Part shown: positions 1 to 8,479 of the stretch, in pieces | Layout: each line of letters begins with the position of its first letter | How positions within the stretch are numbered: position 1 is the stretch's first letter | Assembly (NCBI GenBank): GCA_028285645.1 | Contig: JANQOV010000041.1 | Coordinates: 1 to 47,189 of the forward strand | Reading direction: 5' to 3' | Length of the DNA stretch: 47,189 nucleotides | Source of the DNA: Hyphococcus sp. | Lineage (GTDB): Bacteria > Pseudomonadota > Alphaproteobacteria > Caulobacterales > Parvularculaceae | Made by a program: the position numbers and the translations under genes | The notes under the pieces: model-generated | The model's input: the letters and a program-made list of their open reading frames with translations, nothing else | Told to the model about the DNA's origin: nothing | Databases searched by the model: none

Positions 1-38
1 CGGGCGGTCTCTTCGGCAATCGCCCGTGCGTCGCTCAT
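1..38 (-). CDS. Probable ECF RNA polymerase sigma factor, N-terminal fragment
   Basis: Only the first 12 codons lie in the window. The visible start is ATG at 38-36 and reads MSDARAIAEETAR, which resembles the beginning of the ECF sigma factors commonly encoded beside YCII-domain genes. The start lies 2 nt after the stop of the upstream YCII gene, so the three genes should be one transcript. The assignment rests on this short stretch and the operon context; the sigma-2 and sigma-4 regions are outside the window. Confidence 0.5.
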   Translation of the reverse strand, partial: MSDARAIAEETA

Positions 39-40
39 GG

Positions 41-382
41 CTAGCCGCCAACGCTCCAGATCGGACGCACTTCAACATGGCCGTAACTGGCGCAGGGACA
101 CTTCGCCGCCCAGTCGAGCGCTTCATCAAGGTTGTCGGCTTCGATCATGTAAAAACCACCAAGCTGTTCCTTGCCGTCAACAAAAGGTCCGTCTTCAACG
201 GCGTCGGCGCGCACGCGTTTTCCGCTTCGAGAATGTTCCAGCGGTTCGCCGCCAAGATGCGCGCCGGCTTTTTTTAACGCCTCCGTATACGCCATATAGG
301 CGCCGAATATTTCCTGGCGCTTTGCATCCTCCATGCTTTCCCAGGCGTCTTCGTCATCATGCAGAAGAAAAAGATATTTCAT
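41..382 (-). CDS. YCII-domain protein (second of the pair)
   Basis: 113-residue protein of the YCII family, small ferredoxin-like-fold dimers usually found next to ECF sigma factors. It begins MKYLFLLHDDE and carries the family signature around DGPFVDGKEQLGGFY (about residues 64-78), then a C-terminal segment ending EVRPIW. Its ATG overlaps the stop of the upstream YCII gene by 4 nt (ATGA at 382-379), and its own stop is 2 nt from the next start. Some family members are proposed sensors or enzymes of small oxidised or chlorinated compounds, but no substrate can be read from this sequence. The role as partner of the sigma factor is inference from gene order. Confidence 0.9.
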   Translation of the reverse strand: MKYLFLLHDDEDAWESMEDAKRQEIFGAYMAYTEALKKAGAHLGGEPLEHSRSGKRVRADAVEDGPFVDGKEQLGGFYMIEADNLDEALDWAAKCPCASYGHVEVRPIWSVGG

Positions 383-750
383 TGTTCTTCCCCCATGCCG
401 AGATCAAGCACAGGACGGACGTCAACAAAACCGGTTTTGGCAGCAGGGCAATCAGCGGCCCAGCTTGCTGCTGCATCGATGCCCGGCGCGTCGATCAGAA
501 AAAATCCGCCGAGCTGTTCTTTGGTGTCAGGAAAGGGGCCGTCTTCAACCTTGCGAACGCCATCGCGCAACGAGATCACGGTCGCGGTTGATGGTTGTTC
601 AAGGGCTGCGCTGCTCATATCGGGGGCCTTTGTTTTGAGCCCCTCACTGAATTTGTACCATTCGCCCATATAGGCGTCGAACGCTTCGCTTTTTTCGTCT
701 CGAAGCGCAAAATCTTCCGGCGCTTCATAGGCCAGCATTAATACTTTCAT
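379..750 (-). CDS. YCII-domain protein (first of the pair)
   Basis: 123-residue paralogue of the next gene, with the same core (DGPFPDTKEQLGGFF near residue 70) and a C-terminal VDVRPV segment. The start MKVLMLAYE at 750 is chosen because GAGGAGA lies just upstream and similarity begins there; the frame stays open further upstream, but that part reads as non-coding. It is the first gene of a tightly coupled three-gene operon (YCII-YCII-ECF sigma). The two paralogues probably arose by tandem duplication and may form heterodimers (inference). An 18-bp palindrome about 80 nt upstream is a candidate operator. Confidence 0.9.
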   Translation of the reverse strand: MKVLMLAYEAPEDFALRDEKSEAFDAYMGEWYKFSEGLKTKAPDMSSAALEQPSTATVISLRDGVRKVEDGPFPDTKEQLGGFFLIDAPGIDAAASWAADCPAAKTGFVDVRPVLDLGMGEEQ

Positions 751-831
751 CAAAATCTCCTCAGCCGATGCAGCGGCCCGGCGCCGCCGCATATGCCCAA
801 AGACGCGCGCGGGGCTTTGCTTTCGACAAGG

Positions 832-849
832 GTGACAAAGAAATGTCAC
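832..849. promoter_or_regulatory. Perfect inverted repeat, candidate operator of the YCII-sigma operon
   Basis: GTGACA-N6-TGTCAC is a perfect 6+6 dyad with a 6-nt AT-rich spacer, 82-99 nt upstream of the first YCII start. Its geometry is that of a dimeric helix-turn-helix regulator site and resembles, without matching, CRP/FNR-type half-site spacing. The 751-982 gap between the divergent YCII and lipoprotein genes should hold both promoters; I see no other strong element there. Confidence 0.4.
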
Positions 850-982
850 AAACGCCAGACGATTAGCGTCGTTACGGCGATTTACTGCAGATGATATTCC
901 CAAAAGCATCGTTGCGTCTTAGTATGGGACTAGCAGACGGGTGGAAATGAAACGGCGGCGACCAGAAAAGGGGGCGCCTCGC

Positions 983-1756
983 ATGAAGCAGTTGAGCGTT
1001 CTGTTGCTATTGGCGGCGCTTGTGTCGTGCGATCGCGCGGCAGAAGAGACTGTCAGTGAAAACGCGGCTGAGGAGATTGATGCTGAGCTGCAAGATGCAG
1101 AGCCGGAAGTCGAAGTCGCTGAGCCTGCGCCGGTGCGGACCGGCGATCCGGTTACTGATGATATTGAGTTGGCGCATCAGCTTGGCGTCATGCGCGGACG
1201 CCTCGTTGCGTTTGTAACGCTATATCGAATTGGCGAATATGACAGCGCCGCCGCGCATCTGATGAGCGCTGATAGCGCGGCTTACGCAGCGCTGATGCCG
1301 GCCTTTGAAGCGCGGGGCGGCGAAGGCTTCGCCGGGCCGCTTGCGCAATTGAATGCCAGCGCTGCTGCGCGCGGCAATGTCGAGGCGCCCTATGCGGCGC
1401 TCGTTGCGGCCATTGATGCAAACATCCCGCCGCTCGATGTTCGAGAACGGTTGATTGCGGTCGCTGAAATGTTGCGTTCCGCCGGCGCCGATTTCTCGGC
1501 CAGCGTCGATGAAACAGGCGCTGTTATCAGCGCACTCGGCTATCAGCAAGCCTATGGAGAAACCAAGGCGGCGCGTCAGATGTTAACCGCCGCGTCAACC
1601 AGCGATATTGGAGAATCAGAAGCCATCGCTGTCGCTCATGAACTGCTTGATCAGGTGGATCAGGCGTTTCCTGCGCTCACGGCGAGCGAAACGGAAGGTG
1701 ACCCGTTTTTGTTCGTTACCGCTGCTGATCAGATCGAACGCGCAGCGCTTCGTTAG
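983..1756 (+). CDS. Hypothetical lipoprotein
   Basis: 257-residue protein of unknown function. The start MKQLSVLLLL at 983 is preferred over an in-frame ATG at 941 because it puts a short charged n-region, a hydrophobic core and a lipobox (LVSC, Cys about residue 16) in the right order, giving a lipidated envelope protein. After the Cys comes an acidic, Glu/Ala-rich low-complexity linker (residues about 18-50), typical of lipoprotein tethers, then an Ala-rich, probably all-helical region. No catalytic motif is visible. It is monocistronic: the divergent YCII operon lies on one side and a convergent lipoprotein gene ends 13 nt beyond its stop. Confidence 0.75.
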   Translation: MKQLSVLLLLAALVSCDRAAEETVSENAAEEIDAELQDAEPEVEVAEPAPVRTGDPVTDDIELAHQLGVMRGRLVAFVTLYRIGEYDSAAAHLMSADSAAYAALMPAFEARGGEGFAGPLAQLNASAAARGNVEAPYAALVAAIDANIPPLDVRERLIAVAEMLRSAGADFSASVDETGAVISALGYQQAYGETKAARQMLTAASTSDIGESEAIAVAHELLDQVDQAFPALTASETEGDPFLFVTAADQIERAALR

Positions 1757-1769
1757 AGTATTTTTCGGG

Positions 1770-2696
1770 CTAAACCTCAGCACCGCTAATGATCGGTTCT
1801 GCGAGGTTCTTTTTGCGCACATCGAAATGTGTTGACGTGAAAAGGATAGCGGCGATGATTTCCGAGGTCTGGTCCTCAAGGGGGTAGGTCGCGCGCGCTT
1901 TTACGTGCCAGCCCTCGGTTTTAACGAGCCACAGGGACGTCTTATAGCGAACGCCGTTTCTGTCGCCGATGTCAAAGCCGCCGGCGATCGGTTTTTCCAT
2001 GCCTTCGATGATGGACGCGTCTCCCGGCTCGGCTGTTGCGTCTGCAGTTAAGGCGGCTGTCATCACGGTCAGCTCTTCGCCGACTTCAAATCGCGCCATC
2101 ATGCCGGCGACCGAACCGGCGACGCTTTGGTCAAGCGTCATATCCGGCCAGAAGGATGCAAACAGCGTAATCGCCACACCGTCGCCGGATTGGTAATTGC
2201 AGCCGACATCGCGTTCTTTGGTGTCGAAATTGATCACTTTCCTGAGGACGTAGTTCCGGCTCAGCTCCTCAAGATTGATAGAAGCCGGGCACCGCATGCC
2301 GCTCGCAGGATGAAACATGATTTCGCCATCGGCCGTCGTCCATCCTGCAGGTAAATCAATCGAGGCGCTGATGCGGGCCGCTGGGCTTGTATCAAGGCTT
2401 GAAGCGTGCGCCGCGCCAAATTCCTCTCGGCGGTTTTGATGCAAGTCTCTTTCATGGCGTTTTAATATGGGATCGACGGGCGCAATACCGGCTTGGTCTG
2501 CGTTGACGGGCGTCGCCAAAGACTGGTTCGTCAACTTGAAGTTTTGCGCGATCGCGATCCGGCTGAGGTTTTGTAAGGACGAAACCGGGCTGGCGGATGC
2601 GCTGATATGGGCGACGTTAACAGGCTGGGTTGTCGTGCAAGCGGTGAGGGCGGCAATGAAGCTCGCCGCAATAAGGCCTCGTACGCGTACTGTCAT
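1770..2696 (-). CDS. Hypothetical lipoprotein
   Basis: 308-residue exported protein. The N-terminus MTVRVRGLIAASFIAALTAC is a lipoprotein signal with lipobox LTAC (Cys20). A low-complexity region of about 75 residues precedes a globular domain starting near ISASIDLPAGW and containing two Cys residues (MRCPAS and VGCNYQ) that could form a disulfide. I do not recognise the family. It lies 49 nt downstream of the ClpP-like protease gene on the same strand, so co-transcription is likely, and a periplasmic role beside that protease is possible but unproven. Confidence 0.75.
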   Translation of the reverse strand: MTVRVRGLIAASFIAALTACTTTQPVNVAHISASASPVSSLQNLSRIAIAQNFKLTNQSLATPVNADQAGIAPVDPILKRHERDLHQNRREEFGAAHASSLDTSPAARISASIDLPAGWTTADGEIMFHPASGMRCPASINLEELSRNYVLRKVINFDTKERDVGCNYQSGDGVAITLFASFWPDMTLDQSVAGSVAGMMARFEVGEELTVMTAALTADATAEPGDASIIEGMEKPIAGGFDIGDRNGVRYKTSLWLVKTEGWHVKARATYPLEDQTSEIIAAILFTSTHFDVRKKNLAEPIISGAEV

Positions 2697-2745
2697 TGAG
2701 GTTTGTCCTAGCTGATGATGGATTGACGATGAATGCGGTTAAGTC

Positions 2746-3720
2746 TTACCGGCGCCTTTTATCTTTCTTGTCCGGCTTGCCTCGGAACTCCTGGCGAAGT
2801 TCTTGCGGGTTCCAGGGACCAAAGCTGAAATTGCGCGCATTGGGATCAGGCTGATAGCCCGTAAAGTGCACCTGATTGGCCTTGGGTTCGTCTTGCCCTC
2901 TTAGGGCTTTCGCTGCGTCTTCGATATAGCGCACGGTGTTGGTGCTGCGCACCGTATCCGGGAAGTGCTCCATCAATTCCATGACTTCCGACGGCATTGC
3001 GGTCGAAACATTAAGCCCGAGTTCGCGCGCTTGTGCGTGATCGATCGGGTAATCATGGGTCCAAAGCCCGCTCGAAAGTTGTTGTGCAACGGCGATGGCG
3101 GCGTTTTCCGACACCGTGCCCCGAAGCAATTCCTGTGCTGCGCGTTCAAGCTGGTTCATGGCCATTGCGCCTACATCAGCCAGCACCAGCGTATAGTCAT
3201 CAGTGTTCTGGATGGGCTTTTCCTTGGCGACGCGAACCACAGAGGCTGCCGGCAAGCCGCCAATCTGCGGGTCGATCGGTCCGAGCACCGCATGGTCTGA
3301 CAGAACGATTTCGTCTGCGGCGAGCGCGATTAACGTGCCGCCGGACATAGCGTAATGGGGTACAAAGACGGTTTTCCGGCCGGGATGCGCTTTGATGGCG
3401 CGGGCAATTTGCAGCGCCGGCAAGACAAGTCCGCCCGGCGTATGCAAAATGAACTCAAGCGGCTTGTTGCGCGGCGTCTTGCGGATCGCGTCGAGCACCG
3501 CTTCGGAATCGTTGAGATCGATATACCGCAGCACCGGAATGCCAAGGAGGCCCATGGGCTCCTGGCGATGCACGATGGCGATCACGCGGCTCTTTCGCTT
3601 TTTCTGGATTTTGGTGAACTGGCGGATCAGTTCCGCATGCCGTTGGCTGTTCGTGATACTGCGCACGACAAAAAACAGCAAAATCAATAAGATGGGGAAC
3701 GCGCCCCAAAATCCATCCAT
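2746..3720 (-). CDS. Membrane-anchored ClpP-fold serine protease (SDH_sah family)
   Basis: 324-residue member of the serine dehydrogenase proteinase (SDH_sah) family, a ClpP/crotonase-fold group related to membrane-bound SppA/NfeD-type proteases. One N-terminal transmembrane helix (about residues 4-20) is followed by a basic stretch. The protease core has the oxyanion-type HTPGG (about 93-97) and the nucleophile motif AMSGGT with Ser126, then DPQIGG. The C-terminal about 70 residues are polar and basic, ending in KPDKKDKRRR. Substrates are unknown; quality control of membrane proteins is a reasonable inference. It starts at ATG 3720 behind two AGGGG runs and is followed by a lipoprotein gene in the same direction. 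Confidence 0.85.
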   Translation of the reverse strand: MDGFWGAFPILLILLFFVVRSITNSQRHAELIRQFTKIQKKRKSRVIAIVHRQEPMGLLGIPVLRYIDLNDSEAVLDAIRKTPRNKPLEFILHTPGGLVLPALQIARAIKAHPGRKTVFVPHYAMSGGTLIALAADEIVLSDHAVLGPIDPQIGGLPAASVVRVAKEKPIQNTDDYTLVLADVGAMAMNQLERAAQELLRGTVSENAAIAVAQQLSSGLWTHDYPIDHAQARELGLNVSTAMPSEVMELMEHFPDTVRSTNTVRYIEDAAKALRGQDEPKANQVHFTGYQPDPNARNFSFGPWNPQELRQEFRGKPDKKDKRRR

Positions 3721-3811
3721 CCCCTAAAATCCCCTACAGATACCCATACTGCAGGTAGCTTAGGGGCTTTTGGGCGGGTTTGGAAGGGCGCGGGCGATCG
3801 CCCTATGAGGC

Positions 3812-4267
3812 CTATATCCTGGTTGCAGCGTCCTTGATGGCGGCGCGGATGCGCATATAAGTGGCGCAGCGACAAAGGTTGCCGCTCATGGCGTCGTCGA
3901 TGTCCTGGTCGGAGGGGTTTGGCGTCGTTTCAAGAAGCGCAACCGCAGCCATCATCTGGCCGGCCTGACAATAACCGCATTGCGGAACGTCGATCGCTTC
4001 CCATGCAGCGCGGAGCGCGTCAGCCACACGGCCGTTCGCGCCTTCGATAGTGGTGATTTTTCGCCCTTCCAGGAGATCATGGGGAGTCACGCAAGCGCGC
4101 GTTGGCGTTCCGTCAACATGCACGGTGCATGCGCCACATTGCGCAACTCCGCAGCCGAACTTTGATCCGGTCATGTTCAAATGATCGCGCAGGACCCATA
4201 GCAAAGGCGTGCCTTCGCCCGCGTCTACCGTTTTGTCTTCGCCGTTGATGTTTAATGTCACAGCCAT
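3812..4267 (-). CDS. iorA: 2Fe-2S subunit of a molybdenum hydroxylase, isoquinoline 1-oxidoreductase alpha type
   Basis: 151-residue small subunit of the xanthine-oxidase family. The N-terminal plant-type ferredoxin cluster ligands are Cys39, Cys44, Cys47 and Cys59; the second, helical cluster domain has Cys97, Cys100, Cys132 and Cys134 (CGYC and LCRC). It passes electrons from the molybdenum site of the partner subunit to an acceptor. There is a good AAGGAGA ribosome site before the ATG. It follows the large subunit gene by 12 nt. The usual FAD subunit is absent, as expected for the two-subunit isoquinoline-type enzymes, which donate to a cytochrome or membrane acceptor. The true substrate is not known; aldehydes or N-heterocycles are typical for the family. 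Confidence 0.9.
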   Translation of the reverse strand: MAVTLNINGEDKTVDAGEGTPLLWVLRDHLNMTGSKFGCGVAQCGACTVHVDGTPTRACVTPHDLLEGRKITTIEGANGRVADALRAAWEAIDVPQCGYCQAGQMMAAVALLETTPNPSDQDIDDAMSGNLCRCATYMRIRAAIKDAATRI

Positions 4268-4279
4268 TTCAAATTCTCC

Positions 4280-6670
4280 TTACGCGTCCTGGGCGTCGCT
4301 GAGATCAAGGCGATCACTATTGGCGCCGATGATCGGCAGCCGGCGGAACCGTTTGCCGGTCGCAGCGAAAATTGCGTTGGCAAGCGCAGGGGCTGCCGGC
4401 GGGGTTGGCGGCTCGCCGACGCCGCCAGGCGGTGCGTCAGATTCAATGATGCGCGTTTCCATCACGCGTGGCGCTTCATTCATGCGCATCAACCGCCAGG
4501 TTGGGAAGTTGCTTTGAACAACTGCGCCGTTCTCCGCAGTGATCGCGCCATAAAGCGCATTTGACAGACCATAAAGCACGCCGCCCTCAATCTGCGCTGC
4601 GGTATGGCGGGTGTTGACCACGGTGCCGGCGTCCATCGCCGCCCATACACCTGGGATCGTCAATCCGCCGTCAGCATCGACCGCGACTTCAACGACCGTC
4701 GCTACATAAGTAAGAAACGAGCGATGGGCTGCGATGCCAAGGCCATGGCCTTCAGGCAAGGCGCGGCCCCAGTTCGCCATCTCCGCTGCTGTGCGAAGCG
4801 TATCCGCAAGACGTCCTGTGTCGATCGGATATTCTTCAAGTGAGCGTCCGTAATTCGGATACTCTGCGCCGTTTTCTGTCGGATCAAACATGCGCGGCGC
4901 CCCGATCAGCTCGAGAAGATAGTCTCTCGGATCGCGACCCGCCGCGTGGGCAAGTTCGTCCGCAAAGCTCTGCACGCCAAAAGCATGAAAGACATTGCAT
5001 ACAGCTCGCAGCCAGCCGATGCGCAAATGCGCGGACGATTCTCCTGTCTCAAGGCGCATATTGGGCACGTCAAACGGATTGTCTGAAGCGCCCAAATGCA
5101 GTTCGCCGGCGGACGGTGTTGTGACGCCATGTTCAAAGGTGGCGCTGATGGTGGGGAAGACTGTACGGTGAAGCATCGCCATGCATTTGCCGTCAGCGTC
5201 GAGACCGCCTTCAAAATATTGCGCGCTCACGGAGTGAAAGTATCCATGCTGAATATCATCTTCACGGGTCCAGGTGACTTTGACTGGCTGGCCGATTTCG
5301 CGAGCCAAGAGCGCCGCCTCGACAATAAAGTCAGGTTTTGATTTGCGGCCGAACCCGCCGCCGAGCCAGGTGACATTGATCGTCACATCATCTTCCGGAA
5401 CGCCGCAGACTGCCGCGACTGTTGAACGCGCTGCTTGCGGGTGTTGTGTGCAGGCCCAGCATTCGACTTTGTCGCCGGTCCAGCGGGCTGTCGCTGACGG
5501 CGGCTCCATAGGCGATTGAGAAAGGTGCGGCGCGTAATATTCAGCAGTGATGCGCTGTGCTGCATTTTCAAGCGCCGCTGCAACGTCGCCTTTGTTTGAT
5601 TGTTCTTTGCCTGGCGCGCGCGCTGTTTCCTGCAAGGCTTCGCCAAACGCATCCGAGTTGTAGTCGGCGTTCTCGCCGTCTTCCCAATCGATATCGAGGG
5701 CAAAGCGGCCCTGGATTGCCGACCAGGTATCGCGCGCAATGACTGCAACGCCGCCAAGGGGCTTAAACATCGCCGGCGGTTCGAGGGTGGGGAGTCGCAC
5801 GGTGCGAAGGACGCCGGGGGTTTGCAGTGCGCCCGTATCATCAACGCGCGACGGTTTTGAAAAGAGCTGCGGCGGATGCGCGATCACCGCATAGACCATG
5901 TCCGGCAAATTGACGTCGATGCCGAATGTCCCTTCGCCGCGGATCACTTTCGGCGTCGTGCGTGACGGCGCTTCCGTGCCGATATAGCGCCACTCGGATC
6001 GTTCTTTCAGTTTGATGTCTTCGATGGCGGGGACGGGCTGTTCCGCCGCCGCTTCGGCCAGGTCGCCATAGCCAAGGCGCCGGCCGCTTTCATCATGGAT
6101 GACTTCGCCAAGTTCAGCGCGACAGGTTGCGGGATCAACGTCCCATTCCGCCGCTGCAGCGCCCACCAGCATGGTGCGCATGCCGCCGCCCACCAGCCGG
6201 TAGCGGTAGAACTGATTTCGGATGGAAGTTGAGCCATCCGTGTTCTGATCGCCATAGCGCGGATGACCGATCGCCTGTTCTATGTCGACATTGTCAAGAT
6301 CGCCGTCGAGTTCGTCGACAATGACTTGCGCGATAGACGTCCAGACCTGCTGGCCCATTTCAGAGCGGTGACAGGTCATTGTGATCCGTCCGTTTGGCGC
6401 AATCGCGAGAAAGAGCGATGGCGTTGCATCGCCGCCCATGATGTCGGCCTCTTGGCCAAGTTCGTCGGTATCGATTTCTTCGGCGGCGGATTTTTCGGGT
6501 TCAGGCGCTGCTTCTTCTTCCCTTGCGCAGCCTGCGAGCGAAAGCCCTAGAACGACTGAGCCGGCGCTGGCGGTCGATAAAAAGCCGCGGCGGCTCAAAT
6601 TCACAAGCACTGGCGGGGCCGCCCGTGAAACGGGTTTTGCGGTTGAATTGATCGTTTCTAGCATGAACAT
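4280..6670 (-). CDS. iorB: Molybdopterin-binding subunit, isoquinoline 1-oxidoreductase beta type, Tat-exported
   Basis: 796-residue catalytic subunit of an aldehyde/xanthine-type hydroxylase. The N-terminus holds a twin-arginine motif (LSRRGFLST) and hydrophobic core ending in LSLAGC, which could also be a lipobox, so export by Tat and possible lipidation are predicted. An acidic linker precedes the Mo-binding core; the FGRKSKPDF segment and the C-terminal GVGEPPTPP segment, which contains the presumed active-site Glu, are family hallmarks. Start 6670 (MFMLETIN) is chosen over a long upstream extension because the Tat signal begins there; ATG 6664 is an alternative. It is first in an operon with the 2Fe-2S subunit. 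The small subunit has no signal and probably rides out with this one (inference). Confidence 0.88.
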   Translation of the reverse strand: MFMLETINSTAKPVSRAAPPVLVNLSRRGFLSTASAGSVVLGLSLAGCAREEEAAPEPEKSAAEEIDTDELGQEADIMGGDATPSLFLAIAPNGRITMTCHRSEMGQQVWTSIAQVIVDELDGDLDNVDIEQAIGHPRYGDQNTDGSTSIRNQFYRYRLVGGGMRTMLVGAAAAEWDVDPATCRAELGEVIHDESGRRLGYGDLAEAAAEQPVPAIEDIKLKERSEWRYIGTEAPSRTTPKVIRGEGTFGIDVNLPDMVYAVIAHPPQLFSKPSRVDDTGALQTPGVLRTVRLPTLEPPAMFKPLGGVAVIARDTWSAIQGRFALDIDWEDGENADYNSDAFGEALQETARAPGKEQSNKGDVAAALENAAQRITAEYYAPHLSQSPMEPPSATARWTGDKVECWACTQHPQAARSTVAAVCGVPEDDVTINVTWLGGGFGRKSKPDFIVEAALLAREIGQPVKVTWTREDDIQHGYFHSVSAQYFEGGLDADGKCMAMLHRTVFPTISATFEHGVTTPSAGELHLGASDNPFDVPNMRLETGESSAHLRIGWLRAVCNVFHAFGVQSFADELAHAAGRDPRDYLLELIGAPRMFDPTENGAEYPNYGRSLEEYPIDTGRLADTLRTAAEMANWGRALPEGHGLGIAAHRSFLTYVATVVEVAVDADGGLTIPGVWAAMDAGTVVNTRHTAAQIEGGVLYGLSNALYGAITAENGAVVQSNFPTWRLMRMNEAPRVMETRIIESDAPPGGVGEPPTPPAAPALANAIFAATGKRFRRLPIIGANSDRLDLSDAQDA

Positions 6671-6842
6671 GGGGCGCGGCTCCGTCTGGCGGGAGAATGT
6701 GGAAAGCAAGGAACGCGAACAACAGAAGTGACTCCTTATCAATAGCAACTTCTTGGCTCGCTGTCTTCCCGGTCGCGGGTATATAAAACATTTCGCGACT
6801 AATTTGATGACACTCTTCACCGGCGCGGCATAAGTCTTCATA

Positions 6843-7622
6843 ATGTCGTCGATGCAACCCTTTGAGACAGTGCAGGCGGCGCTTCGCGACCGATGGCAGA
6901 CAATGTGGATGCGCCAGAAATCACATTGGCTTTTCGTTTCAGCGTCAGACGCGATAGGGCGGGCGCCGCGCGTCGTTGCAGCAATGGTTACAGCTTTCAC
7001 CCTGACCGCTTGCGCTGGCGCGCCGATTGCGCAGCCGCCGCCTGATGACTGCGTGCAAATGCGGCTGTGGTCCAATGGCTGGCACGTTTCCATTGCGATG
7101 CCCGCTGAGGCGTTAGACGAGGGCCATCCCTTGCGCACGCTGTTTCCGGACAAACAATATTTTCTCGTCGGCTGGGGCGCGCGCGATTTTTATATGGCTG
7201 ACAAGGCAGGCTTCTTTGACGGCCTTTTTGCAATCGTTCCGCCGACGGCGTCGGCGGTGCATGTCATCGCCGGTGATGAACCGGTCGAAGAGACTACGTG
7301 GCGACCCAAGGAATTGGTAGATTTCGCCGTTGCCGAAGAAACAGCGCGCGCCATCGCCGACGGTGTCGCGGCAAGTCTTCGCTATGGCGACACCGGGGCG
7401 CCGATAAAGATTGCCGAGGGCCGCGTTCCCAGCGCCAGCCATTTCCTGGCGGCGAAAGGCCAGTTTCACTTGTTCAATATGTGCAACCACTGGGCGGCGC
7501 GACGCCTTCATGAAGCGGGCTTGCCGGTGCGCGCCGGGGTTTCATTTACCGCCGGCGGCCTGATGCGCGCAGTCGACCGCAAGACGCAAAATTCCTGCGC
7601 CGCACCGCAGGCTCTCAACTAA
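6843..7622 (+). CDS. DUF2459 / TIGR02117 family lipoprotein
   Basis: Protein of up to 259 residues belonging to the DUF2459 (TIGR02117) family of unknown function. The conserved part runs from MRLWSNGWHVSI through FLVGWGARDFY to FNMCNHWAARRL near the C-terminus, with Cys and His residues of papain-like appearance. A hydrophobic stretch with lipobox LTAC (Cys about residue 57 from the first ATG) indicates membrane attachment. The start is uncertain: 6843 gives an unusually long n-region, and ATG 6903 or 6909 would give a more normal signal; none has a strong ribosome site. It diverges from iorB across 172 bp and overlaps the end of the next, convergent gene by 4 nt. Confidence 0.8.
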   Translation: MSSMQPFETVQAALRDRWQTMWMRQKSHWLFVSASDAIGRAPRVVAAMVTAFTLTACAGAPIAQPPPDDCVQMRLWSNGWHVSIAMPAEALDEGHPLRTLFPDKQYFLVGWGARDFYMADKAGFFDGLFAIVPPTASAVHVIAGDEPVEETTWRPKELVDFAVAEETARAIADGVAASLRYGDTGAPIKIAEGRVPSASHFLAAKGQFHLFNMCNHWAARRLHEAGLPVRAGVSFTAGGLMRAVDRKTQNSCAAPQALN

Positions 7623-8476
7623 GGCGCCTTTCGCCAGTGGTTGATAAGCAGTTCGGCAAGGCGATCAGGTGCGTCATAAGGAATCCAGTGGCTTGCGCCA
7701 TCAATGCGTTCGTAGATCCAAGGGGCTTCAACAAAGCCTCGCGATAGTTTCATCTGGCGCTCGCCGAGATATTTATCGCCATCGCTCCATATCCCGAGCG
7801 TTGGAATGCGCACAATTTCTTCGCCAAAGGCGCCGTCTTCAGGTTGGTGAAACATGCGCCCAAGAGAAATATTGGCGCGGTACCAGTCTAGCCCGGCAGT
7901 GAGCCGGTCAGGCCGCGCCAAATATTTAATCGCGCCTTCGACATCGCCATGGGCTGACCAATGACGGCGCAGAAACATCCAGTCATTAAAGCGATAACCG
8001 GCTTCGCTAAGGAAGCGTATCTGATGAAACAGGATGTACCAGCTCATGCGCCGCTGTTCGGCGCCGGCTTGTAAGAACGCGCGCGCATGGCCCACCGATA
8101 GGGCCGTCAGTGTCAGGAATTTATCAGGACGTTGCGCCGCGAGCCCCCAGGCGACCGGCGCGCCAAAGTCGTGGCCGACAATATGCGCGCGGGAGATGTT
8201 TAAGCTACGCAGGATTTCGAGCATATCAGGAATGGCGCCGACATTGATTTCATAATCAGCCTTGCGCGGCGCCATATCGGTTTCGCCAAAGCCCCTCAAG
8301 TCCGGCGCAAGAACGCGGAAACCTGCATCAACCAGCATGGGCGTGACCCGCGCCCACACTTCAGACGAATCCGGAAAGCCGTGTATAAGCAGCGCAACAG
8401 GCGCTGCTTCGTCGCCGCTGTCGCGAACAAAATGCGTAAGGCCATTGGCCTTGATGCGGTGTGGTACGGCGCGCAA
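7619..8476 (-). CDS. Alpha/beta hydrolase, epoxide-hydrolase-like
   Basis: 285-residue alpha/beta-hydrolase. The oxyanion motif HGFPDSSEVW starts at His32, the nucleophile elbow is GHDFGA with Asp103 (Asp rather than Ser points to epoxide hydrolase or haloalkane dehalogenase chemistry), and the C-terminal catalytic His is His263 in DGASHWIP. A helical cap domain lies between. It opens an epoxide or releases a halide by way of an ester to Asp; the substrate cannot be told. Its ATG is 3 nt after the stop of the MoxR gene, so the two are one operon. The stop codon overlaps the stop of the convergent DUF2459 gene. Confidence 0.9.
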   Translation of the reverse strand: MRAVPHRIKANGLTHFVRDSGDEAAPVALLIHGFPDSSEVWARVTPMLVDAGFRVLAPDLRGFGETDMAPRKADYEINVGAIPDMLEILRSLNISRAHIVGHDFGAPVAWGLAAQRPDKFLTLTALSVGHARAFLQAGAEQRRMSWYILFHQIRFLSEAGYRFNDWMFLRRHWSAHGDVEGAIKYLARPDRLTAGLDWYRANISLGRMFHQPEDGAFGEEIVRIPTLGIWSDGDKYLGERQMKLSRGFVEAPWIYERIDGASHWIPYDAPDRLAELLINHWRKAP

Positions 8477-8479
8477 CTC

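Noticed and set aside
37..591. Long plus-strand open frames across the YCII genes
   Set aside because: They are antisense shadows of two clear family members with ribosome sites and coupled ends; their translations are Arg/Ser-rich and match nothing.
6671..7153. Upstream extension of the molybdenum subunit
   Set aside because: It overlaps the divergent DUF2459 gene and has no recognisable domain; the Tat signal gives the start at about 6670.
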